From Planctomycetota bacterium (GTDB lineage: Bacteria > Planctomycetota > UBA1135 > GCA-002686595): DNA of 34,690 nt. How positions within the stretch are numbered: the first letter of the stretch is position 1; each line of letters begins with the position of its first letter. The stretch lies in NCBI GenBank assembly GCA_016872715.1, contig VGZD01000034.1:1-34690 (forward strand), in the 5' to 3' direction. Positions 1-7,178 of this stretch are shown here, piece after piece. The notes under the pieces are model-generated. The model saw only the letters and a program-made list of their open reading frames with translations. It had not been told where the DNA came from and searched no databases. Made by a program: the position numbers and the translations under genes.

Positions 1-187
1 CTCCAGTTCATCGGGCGAAGTATAGGAACGGGCCCCGCGACGGGGTTAGCATGGTTGCGCACTAGGGCGGACCGACCGCGGCCGCCAGAGCCTCCCCTCC
101 ACGTTCGAGTCGCCCCCGCGCCGATCCCCCAACGGCCCCGCCCCATCGGCACCGCCCCAACGGCCCCGCCCCATCGGCTCCGCCCCC
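1..187. other. Left-edge intergenic region
   Basis: No gene is recognised between the window edge and the iron-sulfur protein. Short open frames here are GC-driven and resemble nothing known. A small hairpin (arms CCCCG at 33-37 and CGGGG at 41-45) could mark the end of a gene lying to the left. The last 56 bases are a tandem repeat, listed separately. No Shine-Dalgarno sequence precedes the ATG at 188. Confidence 0.5.
131..186. repeat. Two tandem 28-bp repeats
   Basis: Two head-to-tail 28-bp copies (131-158 and 159-186) differ at one base, A versus T at the 21st position. Each begins AACGGCCCCG and ends CCGCCCC. The second copy stops one base before the ATG at 188. The repeat therefore fills the space where a ribosome binding site and leader would normally lie, and it contains no purine-rich Shine-Dalgarno sequence. 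Confidence 0.9.
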
Positions 188-1330
188 ATGACCGAGTCTC
201 CGACCCTCCAAGACAGCGTTGCCAAGGCCGAGCGCTTCGCCGTCGACCCGCACCTGTGCATCGCCTGCGACGCGTGCTGCCAAGACTTCCCCGAGATCTT
301 CTTCATGGGGCAGGACGCCAAGGCGCACACGCACGACGTCCACGACTCGACGCTCTACAACGCGCGCACCGTCGTCGACGTCTGTCCGACGGCCGCCATC
401 AGCTACACGGGCGAGTTGCCTCCCGCCGAGGACCTCTCCAAGCTCGAGGAAGTCCCGGGTTGGGAGCTCGAATGGGCCCCTTGGCGCGGCGTCGAGCAGG
501 ATCCCCTCGAACGCGACCGGCGCTACGGCCGCGACTTCACGATCGAGGAGGAAGAGGACTTCGTCCGCGTCACGGTGCAGTTCCCGACCAAGGTGCCCGC
601 GGTGCGCGACCGCTTCCGCTACGGGCTCACGAGCGTGATGCCGATCTACGGCAACCATGTCGTGCAAGACGGCAACGTGTTCCAGATCTACGGCTGGGTC
701 AAGGATCCCAAGATCCGCGCGCTCTGCCACACCACCAACAGCTTCCCCGGCCAGTTCCTCACCACCATCGAGGTCAAGCGCACGACCTTCGGTCACCGCT
801 TCCGCTTCGACGGCCACCAGAAGCTCGAGATCCTCGTCTTCAAGAAGCCCGGCCTCGCCGAGAGCTGGCAGTGGCGCTCGCACTTCATCACCGAGAAGTG
901 CACCGCCTGCACGATTTGCGAGCGCGTCTGCCCGACCAACGCGATCTCCGGCGGCGAGCGCTTCTTCATCGACCCGGACCTGTGCATCAACTGCTCGGTG
1001 TGCGGCATCTACTGCCCGTTCGACGCGATCACCAACGACCGCGACACGCTCGTCACGCACATCAAGCCCAAGCAAGTCCCCAAGGCGCTCGTTCACGAGG
1101 AACTCTGCACCGGCTGCGAGTTCTGCGTCGACGTGTGCCCCTTCGAAGCGCTCGAGATGAAGCTCGACGAGGACGGCTTCAACCGCATCGCCACCGTGAT
1201 CGAGAAGAACTGCACCTCCTGCAAGCTGTGCGAGCAGGTCTGCATCAAGGACGCGATCGAGATCCCGCGCGTGCAGAGCTTCCGCGACATCGGCATGAGC
1301 TTCATGAGCTACCTCTCCGACGGCCACTAG
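188..1330 (+). CDS. Polyferredoxin-like protein with five [4Fe-4S] motifs
   Basis: This 380-residue soluble protein probably carries electrons. At the N-terminus C24, C27, C30/C31 and C66-P67 form a ferredoxin motif. The C-terminal part has four more Cx2Cx2Cx3C motifs starting at C238, C266, C307 and C342. The first three end in Cys-Pro and the last in Cys-Ile. Between them, residues of about 75-235 form a domain I do not recognise, including an acidic stretch near 118-123. There is no signal peptide or membrane segment. The ATG at 188 is the first start that keeps the N-terminal cluster, but it has no Shine-Dalgarno and sits directly after a tandem repeat. The gene stands alone, converging on dinB. 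The partner is unknown; supplying electrons to a reductase or to the flavoproteins encoded downstream is possible but unsupported. Confidence 0.8.
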   Translation: MTESPTLQDSVAKAERFAVDPHLCIACDACCQDFPEIFFMGQDAKAHTHDVHDSTLYNARTVVDVCPTAAISYTGELPPAEDLSKLEEVPGWELEWAPWRGVEQDPLERDRRYGRDFTIEEEEDFVRVTVQFPTKVPAVRDRFRYGLTSVMPIYGNHVVQDGNVFQIYGWVKDPKIRALCHTTNSFPGQFLTTIEVKRTTFGHRFRFDGHQKLEILVFKKPGLAESWQWRSHFITEKCTACTICERVCPTNAISGGERFFIDPDLCINCSVCGIYCPFDAITNDRDTLVTHIKPKQVPKALVHEELCTGCEFCVDVCPFEALEMKLDEDGFNRIATVIEKNCTSCKLCEQVCIKDAIEIPRVQSFRDIGMSFMSYLSDGH

Positions 1331-1355
1331 CCGCGGAGCGCCCGAGCATCCCTCC

Positions 1356-1392
1356 CGCGAGGCCGTGCGCGTCCCCCGCGCCCGGCCTCGCG
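1356..1392. terminator. Inverted repeat between convergent genes
   Basis: A perfect 10-bp inverted repeat has arms CGCGAGGCCG at 1356-1365 and CGGCCTCGCG at 1383-1392 with a 17-nt loop. It lies in the 74-bp gap between the convergent stops of the iron-sulfur protein and dinB. It has no U-tract, so a bidirectional or Rho-assisted terminator is the likely role. Confidence 0.5.
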
Positions 1393-1404
1393 CGCTGCCC
1401 CGCG

Positions 1405-2778
1405 CTACTCGTTGGACGGCTCTTCGAACGGGGGCGATTCGTCGAAGCTGGGCGATTCGTCAAGGCTGGGCGGGGAACTCGCGTCGAGGGAGTTGGGCTC
1501 GCTGCGCGCGGCGCGCGCGGCTTGGCCGAGCGAGCCGGTCGTGCCGTCGCGGCCGATGGACTCGTCGCGGCCGAGCAGGCTCCCGGGCACGACGATGCCG
1601 CGGCCGTACTTGCGGCGCAGGCGGTCGAGGCCGGGCGAGACGCGCTCGAGTCGGTCGGGGAACAGGGCGGCTTGGCGCACGAGGGCGGGCGCTTCGGCCT
1701 CGGGATTGCCACCTCCGAACAGCATGCCCTGCTGGGGCGTGCGCACGTCCTCGAGGTTGGCGACCTGCAAGCCGAGCAGGCGCAGCGGGCCCTGCGGAAT
1801 GCGGTCGAGCAACTCGCGCGCCGCGGCGTAGAAGCGCACGCCCACGTTGGTCGAGAAACCGAGCGTCTGCGTGCGCGTGATCGTCTTGAAGCTCGGATAG
1901 CGCGCCTTGATCGTCACGGTACGACCGCGCAGGCCCGCATCGCGCAGGCGGAACGCGAGCTCCTCGCAGAACTCGAGCAGGCGCAGGCGCAGCTCTTCTC
2001 GGCTGTGGATGTCCTTGGGGAAGGTGCGCTCGCAGCTGTAGCTCTTCTCCTCGCGCCGCGACGTGACGCGCCGCGTGTCGATGCCGTGCGCGAGGTCGTG
2101 GATCCACACGCCCGACACGCCGAAGCGCTTGTGCACCTCGTCGCGCGAGAGTCGCGCGAGTTCCGCCACCGTGCGCACGCCCATGGCCTCGAGCCGCTTG
2201 GCAGTGCGCGGGCCGACGCCGAAGATCGCCGACACCGAGAGCGGCGCGAGGATCGTCTGCACGTCTTCCGGCAAGATCACGCGGAAGCCGTCGGGCTTGT
2301 CCATGTCGCTGGCGAGCTTGGCGATGAACTTCGAGCCCGCGACGCCGACCGAGGCCACCAGCCCCGTCTCGCGCAGGATGTCGCGCTTGATCGCGCGTCC
2401 GATCTCCACGGGATCACCGCCGGAGTATTCGCAGCCCGACACGTCGAGGAAGGCCTCGTCGAGCGAGAGCGGCTCGACGAGCGGCGTGTACGAGCGGAAG
2501 ATCGCCATGATCTTGCGGCTCTCCGAGGTGTACTTCTCGAAGTTCGGCGCGATGACCACCAACTCGGGGCACAGCCGCAGCGCCTCGGCGGTCGACATGG
2601 CCGAGCGCACGCCGAAGCGCCGCGCCGGATAGCTCGAGGCCGCCACCACGCCGCGCCCGTTCGCGGCTCCCCCCACCACGACCGGCTTGCCGGCGAGCGA
2701 CGGATCATCGCGCACCTCGACCGACGCGTAGAACGCATCCATGTCGACGTGCAGAATCGGCGTCGGCGAAGGAGCCAT
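1405..2778 (-). CDS. dinB: DNA polymerase IV (Y-family translesion polymerase)
   Basis: The 457-residue protein is a Y-family polymerase that copies across damaged template bases. Visible features: the palm motif DMDAFYASVE with acidic D12 and a tyrosine (Y17) at the steric-gate position; a second catalytic motif SLDEAFLD with D107 and E108; the fingers motif YPARRFGVRSAM; a thumb helix-hairpin-helix FGVGPRTAKRLEAMG; and a little-finger domain. Near the C-terminus QQGMLF resembles a sliding-clamp-binding peptide. The last 60 or so residues are low complexity, ending in repeated Ser-Pro/Asp-Glu units (SLDESP, SFDESP, PFEEP). The ATG at 2778 puts the palm motif close to the N-terminus, as is usual; the frame stays open further upstream but that part resembles nothing. 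It lies 67 nt downstream of the TPR lipoprotein gene and may share its transcript. Confidence 0.95.
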   Translation of the reverse strand: MAPSPTPILHVDMDAFYASVEVRDDPSLAGKPVVVGGAANGRGVVAASSYPARRFGVRSAMSTAEALRLCPELVVIAPNFEKYTSESRKIMAIFRSYTPLVEPLSLDEAFLDVSGCEYSGGDPVEIGRAIKRDILRETGLVASVGVAGSKFIAKLASDMDKPDGFRVILPEDVQTILAPLSVSAIFGVGPRTAKRLEAMGVRTVAELARLSRDEVHKRFGVSGVWIHDLAHGIDTRRVTSRREEKSYSCERTFPKDIHSREELRLRLLEFCEELAFRLRDAGLRGRTVTIKARYPSFKTITRTQTLGFSTNVGVRFYAAARELLDRIPQGPLRLLGLQVANLEDVRTPQQGMLFGGGNPEAEAPALVRQAALFPDRLERVSPGLDRLRRKYGRGIVVPGSLLGRDESIGRDGTTGSLGQAARAARSEPNSLDASSPPSLDESPSFDESPPFEEPSNE

Positions 2779-2845
2779 GGAGCGTCGATCTTCGCCATTC
2801 GCTCGGTGCCCGTCCACCGCACCCGCTCGCACGGCCTCGCGCGGC

Positions 2846-3541
2846 CTACTTCGCGGGTGCGTCGCGGCGCGCGGCGATGGCGGACTGCAGGTTCGCATCG
2901 CCGGGGAACTGCGCCTGAAGTTGGGCGTAGATCGGATCGGCCTGCGCGGAGCGTCCGACGAGGTCGAGCATGCGCGCCTTCTCGAGCAGCAGCGCGGGCG
3001 TGTCGGGGAAGCGCTGCACGAGCGCGTCGACGATCGCCATCGACTCGTCCGCCTTGCCCGCCTGGCCGAGAATCGTGGCCTTGAGCAGCAGCGCCTTGGG
3101 AAGGTCCTTGGCGAGCACCAGCGCGCGCTCGACGGACTCGAGCGCCTCCTCGCTGCGCCCGAGCTCGCTCAGGATCGTCGAGCGATTGATGTGCGTCTCG
3201 GGATCTGCGGGGTTGTGCTGGATGCACTCGTCGGTCGCGCTGAGAGCCTCCGGCCAACGCCCGAGTTGACCGAGGCACGCGGCGCGGTTGACGCGCGCGT
3301 CGAGGTTCTCGGGCTCGACCGCGAGCAGCTCGTCGTACAGCCGCAGCGCATCCGCGAAGCGTCCGCCGTTGTAGGCCTCGAAGGCCGCGATCTGCTTGCT
3401 GGCCGCGAGGAAGTCTCCGCTGACCATGGTCGCCGAAACCGGAACCTTGGCGGGCTCGGGCGGCGGCGCGGCACGGTCACAGGCGGCGAGCGCAAGCGCG
3501 CTGGCGAGGGCGAGGAACGCAGGGCGGAGAGGCGTGGACAT
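2846..3541 (-). CDS. TPR-repeat lipoprotein
   Basis: This 231-residue protein has a lipoprotein signal: positive N-terminus, hydrophobic stretch, then lipobox LAAC with C21 as the lipidation site. A short Pro-rich linker follows, then at least four tetratricopeptide repeats from about residue 50 to 215, with typical Ala/Gly/Leu spacing and phrases such as NGGRFADALRLYDELLAVEP. TPRs are protein-protein interaction scaffolds, so the protein is probably a membrane-anchored assembly factor; its partner cannot be inferred. It is divergent from oleA across a 97-bp gap and upstream of dinB. A possible minus-strand -10 (TATCGT, 3589-3584) lies in that gap. Confidence 0.85.
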   Translation of the reverse strand: MSTPLRPAFLALASALALAACDRAAPPPEPAKVPVSATMVSGDFLAASKQIAAFEAYNGGRFADALRLYDELLAVEPENLDARVNRAACLGQLGRWPEALSATDECIQHNPADPETHINRSTILSELGRSEEALESVERALVLAKDLPKALLLKATILGQAGKADESMAIVDALVQRFPDTPALLLEKARMLDLVGRSAQADPIYAQLQAQFPGDANLQSAIAARRDAPAK

Positions 3542-3601
3542 GGCGCGGCGGCGGGTGCGTTGGGAGCGGGGGGCTTGGGAGAGACGATAGCCAATCGGCG
3601 T

Positions 3602-3629
3602 TGGACAAGCAGCGCCCGCGACCTACCCT
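3602..3629 (+). promoter_or_regulatory. Candidate promoter of oleA, probably leaderless
   Basis: TGGACA (3602-3607, five of six matches to TTGACA) and TACCCT (3624-3629) are separated by 16 nt. Transcription would start near 3636, only about three bases before the oleA ATG at 3639. No Shine-Dalgarno precedes that ATG, which fits a leaderless mRNA. This is a motif match only. Confidence 0.45.
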
Positions 3630-3638
3630 GTTCGCCCC

Positions 3639-4670
3639 ATGCGCTTCGAGAAGGTCCGGATCGCGGCCACGAGCCACGTGCTGCCCGAGGAGGTCGTGAC
3701 GAGCGAGGCGCTCGAGCGCGCGCTGGCCGGCGTCTACGCGCGCCTGCGCCTGAACACGGGCCGTCTCGAGCTGATGACGGGCATCCGCGAGCGCCGTTTC
3801 TTCCCGCGCGGCTGGCGCCCGAGCGAGGGCTCGACGGCCGCCGGCGAGCTCGCTCTCGCGCGCAGCGGCGTCCCGCGCGAGCGCATCGGCCTGCTCGTGC
3901 ACGCGGCGGTGTGCCGCGACTTCCTCGAGCCCGCGACCGCCTCCGTCGTCCACCACCGCCTCGGCTTGCCGCACAGCGCGCTGGCCTTCGACCTCTCCAA
4001 CGCGTGCCTGGGATTCGCCAACGCCGCCAGCGTGGTCGCGACGCAGGTCGAACTCGGCGCGATCGACGCGGGCCTCGTCGTCGCGGGCGAATGCGGACGC
4101 GCGCTCGTCGAGCGCACGATTGCGACCCTCGACGCCAAGCGCGACCTCACGCGCGAGGAACTCAAGGCGAGCTTCGCGTCGCTCACGATCGGCTCCGGCG
4201 CGGCGGCCATGGTGATCGCGCGCAAGGAGCTGTGCGCGTCCGGCGCGCGCTTCGTCGGCGCGACGGCTCGCTCGGCCACCGAGCACCACGCGCTGTGCCA
4301 CGGCGATCACGCGGGCGAGGGGATGCTCATGCAGACCGACAGCGAGACGCTCCTGCACGCGGGCAACTCTCTCGCCGCGCGCACCTTCGCGGAGTTCCTC
4401 GCGGAGATGGACTGGACGCGCGAGACGGTGGAGCGCGTGATCACGCACCAAGTCGGCGTGGCGCACCGCAAGCTCCTGCTCGGCACGATGGGCATCGATC
4501 TCGCGCTCGACTTCCCGACCGTCGAGACCCTCGGCAACATCGGCTCGGTGTCGCTGCCGCTGTCGTGGGACCGAGCGCGCGCCGCGAGTTTCGTGCGCGC
4601 GGGCCAGCGCACGGTGCTGATGGGGATCGGCAGCGGCCTGCAGTGCCAGATGCTGGCCCTCGAGCCCTGA
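3639..4670 (+). CDS. oleA: OleA-like acyl-CoA/acyl-thioester condensing enzyme
   Basis: This 343-residue thiolase-fold protein belongs to the FabH/OleA group. OleA joins two fatty acyl thioesters head to head to give a 2-alkyl-3-keto acid, the first step of olefin synthesis. The catalytic Cys is C123 (SNACLGFANA), with H270 (THQVG) and N300 (LGNIGSVSLP). E97 (DFLEPATA) lies exactly 26 residues before the Cys. That matches the spacing of Glu117 and Cys143 in Xanthomonas OleA; this Glu distinguishes OleA from FabH. H270 to N300 also matches the OleA His285-Asn315 spacing. The presence of oleB, oleC and oleD further down strongly supports the call. It is separated from the rest of the operon by the regulator and its operator, so it may be transcribed partly on its own. 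FabH is the alternative. Confidence 0.88.
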   Translation: MRFEKVRIAATSHVLPEEVVTSEALERALAGVYARLRLNTGRLELMTGIRERRFFPRGWRPSEGSTAAGELALARSGVPRERIGLLVHAAVCRDFLEPATASVVHHRLGLPHSALAFDLSNACLGFANAASVVATQVELGAIDAGLVVAGECGRALVERTIATLDAKRDLTREELKASFASLTIGSGAAAMVIARKELCASGARFVGATARSATEHHALCHGDHAGEGMLMQTDSETLLHAGNSLAARTFAEFLAEMDWTRETVERVITHQVGVAHRKLLLGTMGIDLALDFPTVETLGNIGSVSLPLSWDRARAASFVRAGQRTVLMGIGSGLQCQMLALEP

Positions 4671-4757
4671 ACGCGCGGCGCACCGGCGCGGCCGAGCGAA
4701 AAAGCGCCGCTTTGGGCCCCGAGCGGGCCTGATTCCGTCCTCGCGGGCCGTTTCCGC

Positions 4758-4787
4758 TTGGCCCGACGGGCCGCGAGCGGGTACAAG
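4758..4787 (+). promoter_or_regulatory. Candidate promoter of the regulator-fab-ole operon
   Basis: TTGGCC (4758-4763) and TACAAG (4782-4787, four of six matches) are 18 nt apart. Transcription would start near 4794, immediately ahead of the palindromic operator at 4800-4821. The -35 box overlaps a small hairpin (GGCCC 4760-4764, GGGCC 4768-4772) that could also help end the oleA transcript. Weak by motif alone; its position relative to the operator is what makes it credible. Confidence 0.35.
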
Positions 4788-4799
4788 ACGCGCTCCACG

Positions 4800-4821
4800 G
4801 ATTTCAGAAAAATCTGAAATC
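4800..4821. promoter_or_regulatory. Palindromic operator ahead of the GbsR/MarR-like regulator
   Basis: A perfect 9-bp inverted repeat (GATTTCAGA at 4800-4808, TCTGAAATC at 4813-4821) has a four-base AAAA centre. It is A/T-rich in a GC-rich setting and ends 15 nt before the regulator ATG at 4837. Size, symmetry and position fit the binding site of a dimeric winged-helix regulator, probably the adjacent gene product repressing its own operon. There is no U-tract after it, and the short AT-rich stem makes a terminator less likely. Confidence 0.65.
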
Positions 4822-4836
4822 GGTGCTCCCCGCCCC

Positions 4837-5595
4837 ATGACCGAAGAGCTCCCGACCTCCCGCTCCCTGCCGCAGCTCCCCGGGCTCGAGCCCGAGCTCG
4901 CGGCGCAGCTCCCGCAGTTCGAGCTGTTCTTCAAGACGATCGGGTTCAAGCGCGTCCACGGACGCATCTGGGGCCTGCTCGTGCTCGGCGGTCGCGCGCT
5001 CACGGCCAAGGAGATCAGCGAGGGCCTGCACCTCTCGCAGGGCGCGACGAGCACGGCGCTGCACGAGCTGACCGAGTGGGGCGCGATCACCAGCGAGTTC
5101 GACCACGAGCGTCGCTGCCACCTGCACGCGCCGGTCTCGAACACGCTGGCCATCGCCGCGACCGTGATCCGCCGCCGCGAACAGGTCGTGTTCCAACAGT
5201 TCAAGGTCGCCAGCCAGCGCATGCTCGCCTTCGTGAAGGAGCAGCACGGCGAGAAGGATCCGCGCGTCATGACGCTGCGCTCGATCATCTCGACCTGCGA
5301 GATCGCGGAAGCCGTGATGGGTCTGGTGGTCGGCGCGGTCGCCAGTGCGCTCGACGACAGCCAGAGCCTGCTGCACAAGGCCGTCAGCGCCGCGCTCAAG
5401 GTCGGCGTGGTGATGCCCAGCCGCGTGTTGCTCGGTCGCAACGGGCTCAATCAGCTCGTCAGCAACGCGCTCGCGGAGGCCGAACAGGTCCGCCACTCCG
5501 AGGCGGACGCCGGATCGAAGCTCCTGGTGGCCAAGGGCAGCGCTCAGGGCCGCTCGAGCTCTCGCAAGCGCGCGAAGGAGGCTCGCCGTGCGTGA
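4837..5595 (+). CDS. GbsR/MarR-like winged-helix transcriptional regulator
   Basis: This 252-residue protein has a winged-helix region at about residues 30-105. The segment FKTIGFKRVHGRIWGLLVLG, followed by the recognition region GLHLSQGATSTALHELTEWG, is typical of GbsR-type members of the MarR superfamily. The rest is a helical, probably dimerising, domain, and the C-terminus is a basic tail (SSSRKRAKEARRA). Its stop codon overlaps the ketosynthase start by 8 nt, so the two are co-transcribed. A perfect palindrome lies just upstream of its start, suggesting autoregulation of the whole operon, perhaps in response to an acyl thioester or membrane state. Family members often bind small ligands; the ligand here is unknown. 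Confidence 0.82.
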   Translation: MTEELPTSRSLPQLPGLEPELAAQLPQFELFFKTIGFKRVHGRIWGLLVLGGRALTAKEISEGLHLSQGATSTALHELTEWGAITSEFDHERRCHLHAPVSNTLAIAATVIRRREQVVFQQFKVASQRMLAFVKEQHGEKDPRVMTLRSIISTCEIAEAVMGLVVGAVASALDDSQSLLHKAVSAALKVGVVMPSRVLLGRNGLNQLVSNALAEAEQVRHSEADAGSKLLVAKGSAQGRSSSRKRAKEARRA

Positions 5596-6826
5596 ACTCC
5601 CGCGCGTCGTGATCACCGGAGTCGGCCTCGCGAGTCCCAACGGCGACAGCCTCGCGCAGTACCGCGCCAACCTGCTCGCGGGCAAGAGCGGCGTGGTGCC
5701 CTACACGATCCGCCACGTCGGCGAGACCTACGCCGGCGTGTGCAACTTCGACCCGCTGCGCTACCAGACGCGCAAGGAGGCGCGCCGCGGCACGCGCGCG
5801 GGCGGCATCTCGATCTGGTGCGCGAACGAGTCGCTCAAGGACGCCGGCATCGACCTCGCGACCCGCGACCGATCGCGCGTCGGCGTCTACATCGGCATCA
5901 CCGAGCACGGCAACGTCGAGACCGAGAACCAGATCCACGAAGTCGCGCAGTACGACTTCGACCTCTCGTTCTGGTCGCACCACCACAACCCGCGCACGGT
6001 GGCGAACAACCCCGCCGGCGAGGTGACCCTGAGTCTGGGCATCTCCGGTCCCGCCTACTGCCTCGGGGGTGCCTGCGCGGCCGGGAATCTCGGCCTGATT
6101 CAGGGCCTGCAGATGCTGCAGCTGGGCATCGTCGATCTCGCGCTCGGCGGCGGCGTGTCCGAGTCGATCCACACCTTCGGCATTTTCGCGAGCTTCCGCT
6201 CGCAGGGCGCGCTCGCGCGGCACGACGACGCATCCAAGGCCTCGCGGCCGTTCGACCGCGACCGCAACGGCATCGTCGTCAGCGAAGGCGGCTGCCTGTA
6301 CACGCTCGAGCGGCTCGACGACGCGCTCGCGCGCGGCGCGAAGATCTACGGCGAAGTGCGCGGCTACTTCGTCAACTCGGACGCCCGCGATTTCGTGCTG
6401 CCGAGCTCGAGCGGCCAGCAGGCCTGCATCCGCGGCGCGCTCGCGCACGCGCGAGTCGCGGCGCAGGAGATCGACATCGTCAACACGCACGCGACCAGCA
6501 CCAAGCAGGGTGACGAGGTCGAGTGCGAGGCGATCCGCGCGGTGTTCGCAGGCACCCCGACGCGCGTCAACAACACCAAGAGCTACATCGGTCACACCAT
6601 GGGTGCCGCCGGTGCGCTCGAGCTCGCCGGAAACCTCCCTTCGTTCGAGGACGGACTCGTGCACCCCACGATCAACGTGGACAACCTCGACCCGGCCTGC
6701 GCGCTCGACGGGCTGGTGCTCAACGAACCCGCGCGCCCCGCTCGCACCATCGACCGCATCTTGAACATGTCGTTCGGGATGCTCGGCATCAACTCGGCGG
6801 TGATCGTCGAGCGCTTCCGAAACTAG
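5588..6826 (+). CDS. FabF-like beta-ketoacyl-ACP synthase
   Basis: This 412-residue condensing enzyme matches the usual length of FabF (KASII). The Cys-His-His triad is visible as C163 (GGACAAGNLG), H301 (VNTHATST) and H336 (KSYIGHTMGAAGA), with K331 just before the last His. It should extend an acyl-ACP with malonyl-ACP by two carbons. The GTG start at 5588 is preceded by AAGGAGG (5575-5581), the best ribosome binding site in this operon, and overlaps the end of the regulator gene. It is followed 35 nt later by the ACP gene. The Cys-flanking sequence and residues such as SHHHNPRTVANNPAG (about 130-144) are not those of housekeeping FabF as I know it, so a specialised substrate is likely. Confidence 0.92.
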   Translation: MRELPRVVITGVGLASPNGDSLAQYRANLLAGKSGVVPYTIRHVGETYAGVCNFDPLRYQTRKEARRGTRAGGISIWCANESLKDAGIDLATRDRSRVGVYIGITEHGNVETENQIHEVAQYDFDLSFWSHHHNPRTVANNPAGEVTLSLGISGPAYCLGGACAAGNLGLIQGLQMLQLGIVDLALGGGVSESIHTFGIFASFRSQGALARHDDASKASRPFDRDRNGIVVSEGGCLYTLERLDDALARGAKIYGEVRGYFVNSDARDFVLPSSSGQQACIRGALAHARVAAQEIDIVNTHATSTKQGDEVECEAIRAVFAGTPTRVNNTKSYIGHTMGAAGALELAGNLPSFEDGLVHPTINVDNLDPACALDGLVLNEPARPARTIDRILNMSFGMLGINSAVIVERFRN

Positions 6827-6861
6827 GCTCCCGCCCGCCCCGCTTCTCCCAACACACTCCC

Positions 6862-7140
6862 ATGAACCGCGAAGAAATCGTCATCGCCATCAAGGACATC
6901 ATCTCCACCATCGCTCCCGACGAGGAGCTCGGCTCGCTCGCGCTCGACGTGCGCCTGCGCGACCAGATCGAGCTCGACTCGATGGACTTCCTCGACATCG
7001 TGATGGAGCTGCGCAAGCGCTACGGCGTGCAGGTCCCCGAGGAGGACTACATGCAGCTCGCCACGCTGCAGGGCTGCGTCGAGTACCTCGGGCCCAAGCT
7101 CGAGTCGAAGTCCCTCGTGCTGACCGCGCTCAAGGTCTGA
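6862..7140 (+). CDS. Dedicated acyl carrier protein
   Basis: This 92-residue acidic protein has the carrier-protein signature around S40 ([20 protein letters not shown]), the attachment serine for 4'-phosphopantetheine. It would hold the growing acyl chain for the ketosynthase, dehydratase and enoyl reductase encoded beside it. Helix II ([23 protein letters not shown]) is well formed. It differs from housekeeping ACP, which usually has DSLD, and has a longer C-terminus ([16 protein letters not shown]). No Shine-Dalgarno precedes the ATG. A perfect hairpin follows its stop codon. An Sfp-type transferase in the same operon is the likely activating enzyme. Confidence 0.93.
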   Translation: MNREEIVIAIKDIISTIAPDEELGSLALDVRLRDQIELDSMDFLDIVMELRKRYGVQVPEEDYMQLATLQGCVEYLGPKLESKSLVLTALKV

Positions 7141-7142
7141 GC

Positions 7143-7157
7143 GCCGCCTCGGGCGGC
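7143..7157. other. Hairpin directly after the ACP gene
   Basis: A perfect 6-bp stem (GCCGCC 7143-7148, GGCGGC 7152-7157) with loop TCG starts 3 nt after the ACP stop codon. There is no U-tract. It could stabilise the 3' end of a shorter ACP-containing transcript or cause partial termination, giving more ACP than the downstream enzymes. Confidence 0.4.
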
Positions 7158-7178
7158 CCGCTCCCCTCCACCGACGCC

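Noticed and set aside
55-3084. A roughly 1000-codon open frame on the plus strand across the iron-sulfur gene and the antisense of dinB
   Set aside because: Its translation is Arg/Ala/His-rich low-complexity sequence, typical of a GC-driven shadow frame. The real genes in other frames carry clear family motifs.
3639-4670. Housekeeping FabH (KASIII)
   Set aside because: The Glu 26 residues before the catalytic Cys and the linked oleBCD genes indicate OleA.
3477-5450. Long minus-strand frame opposite oleA and the regulator
   Set aside because: Composition is that of an antisense shadow and no domain is visible. The plus-strand genes have catalytic residues in place.
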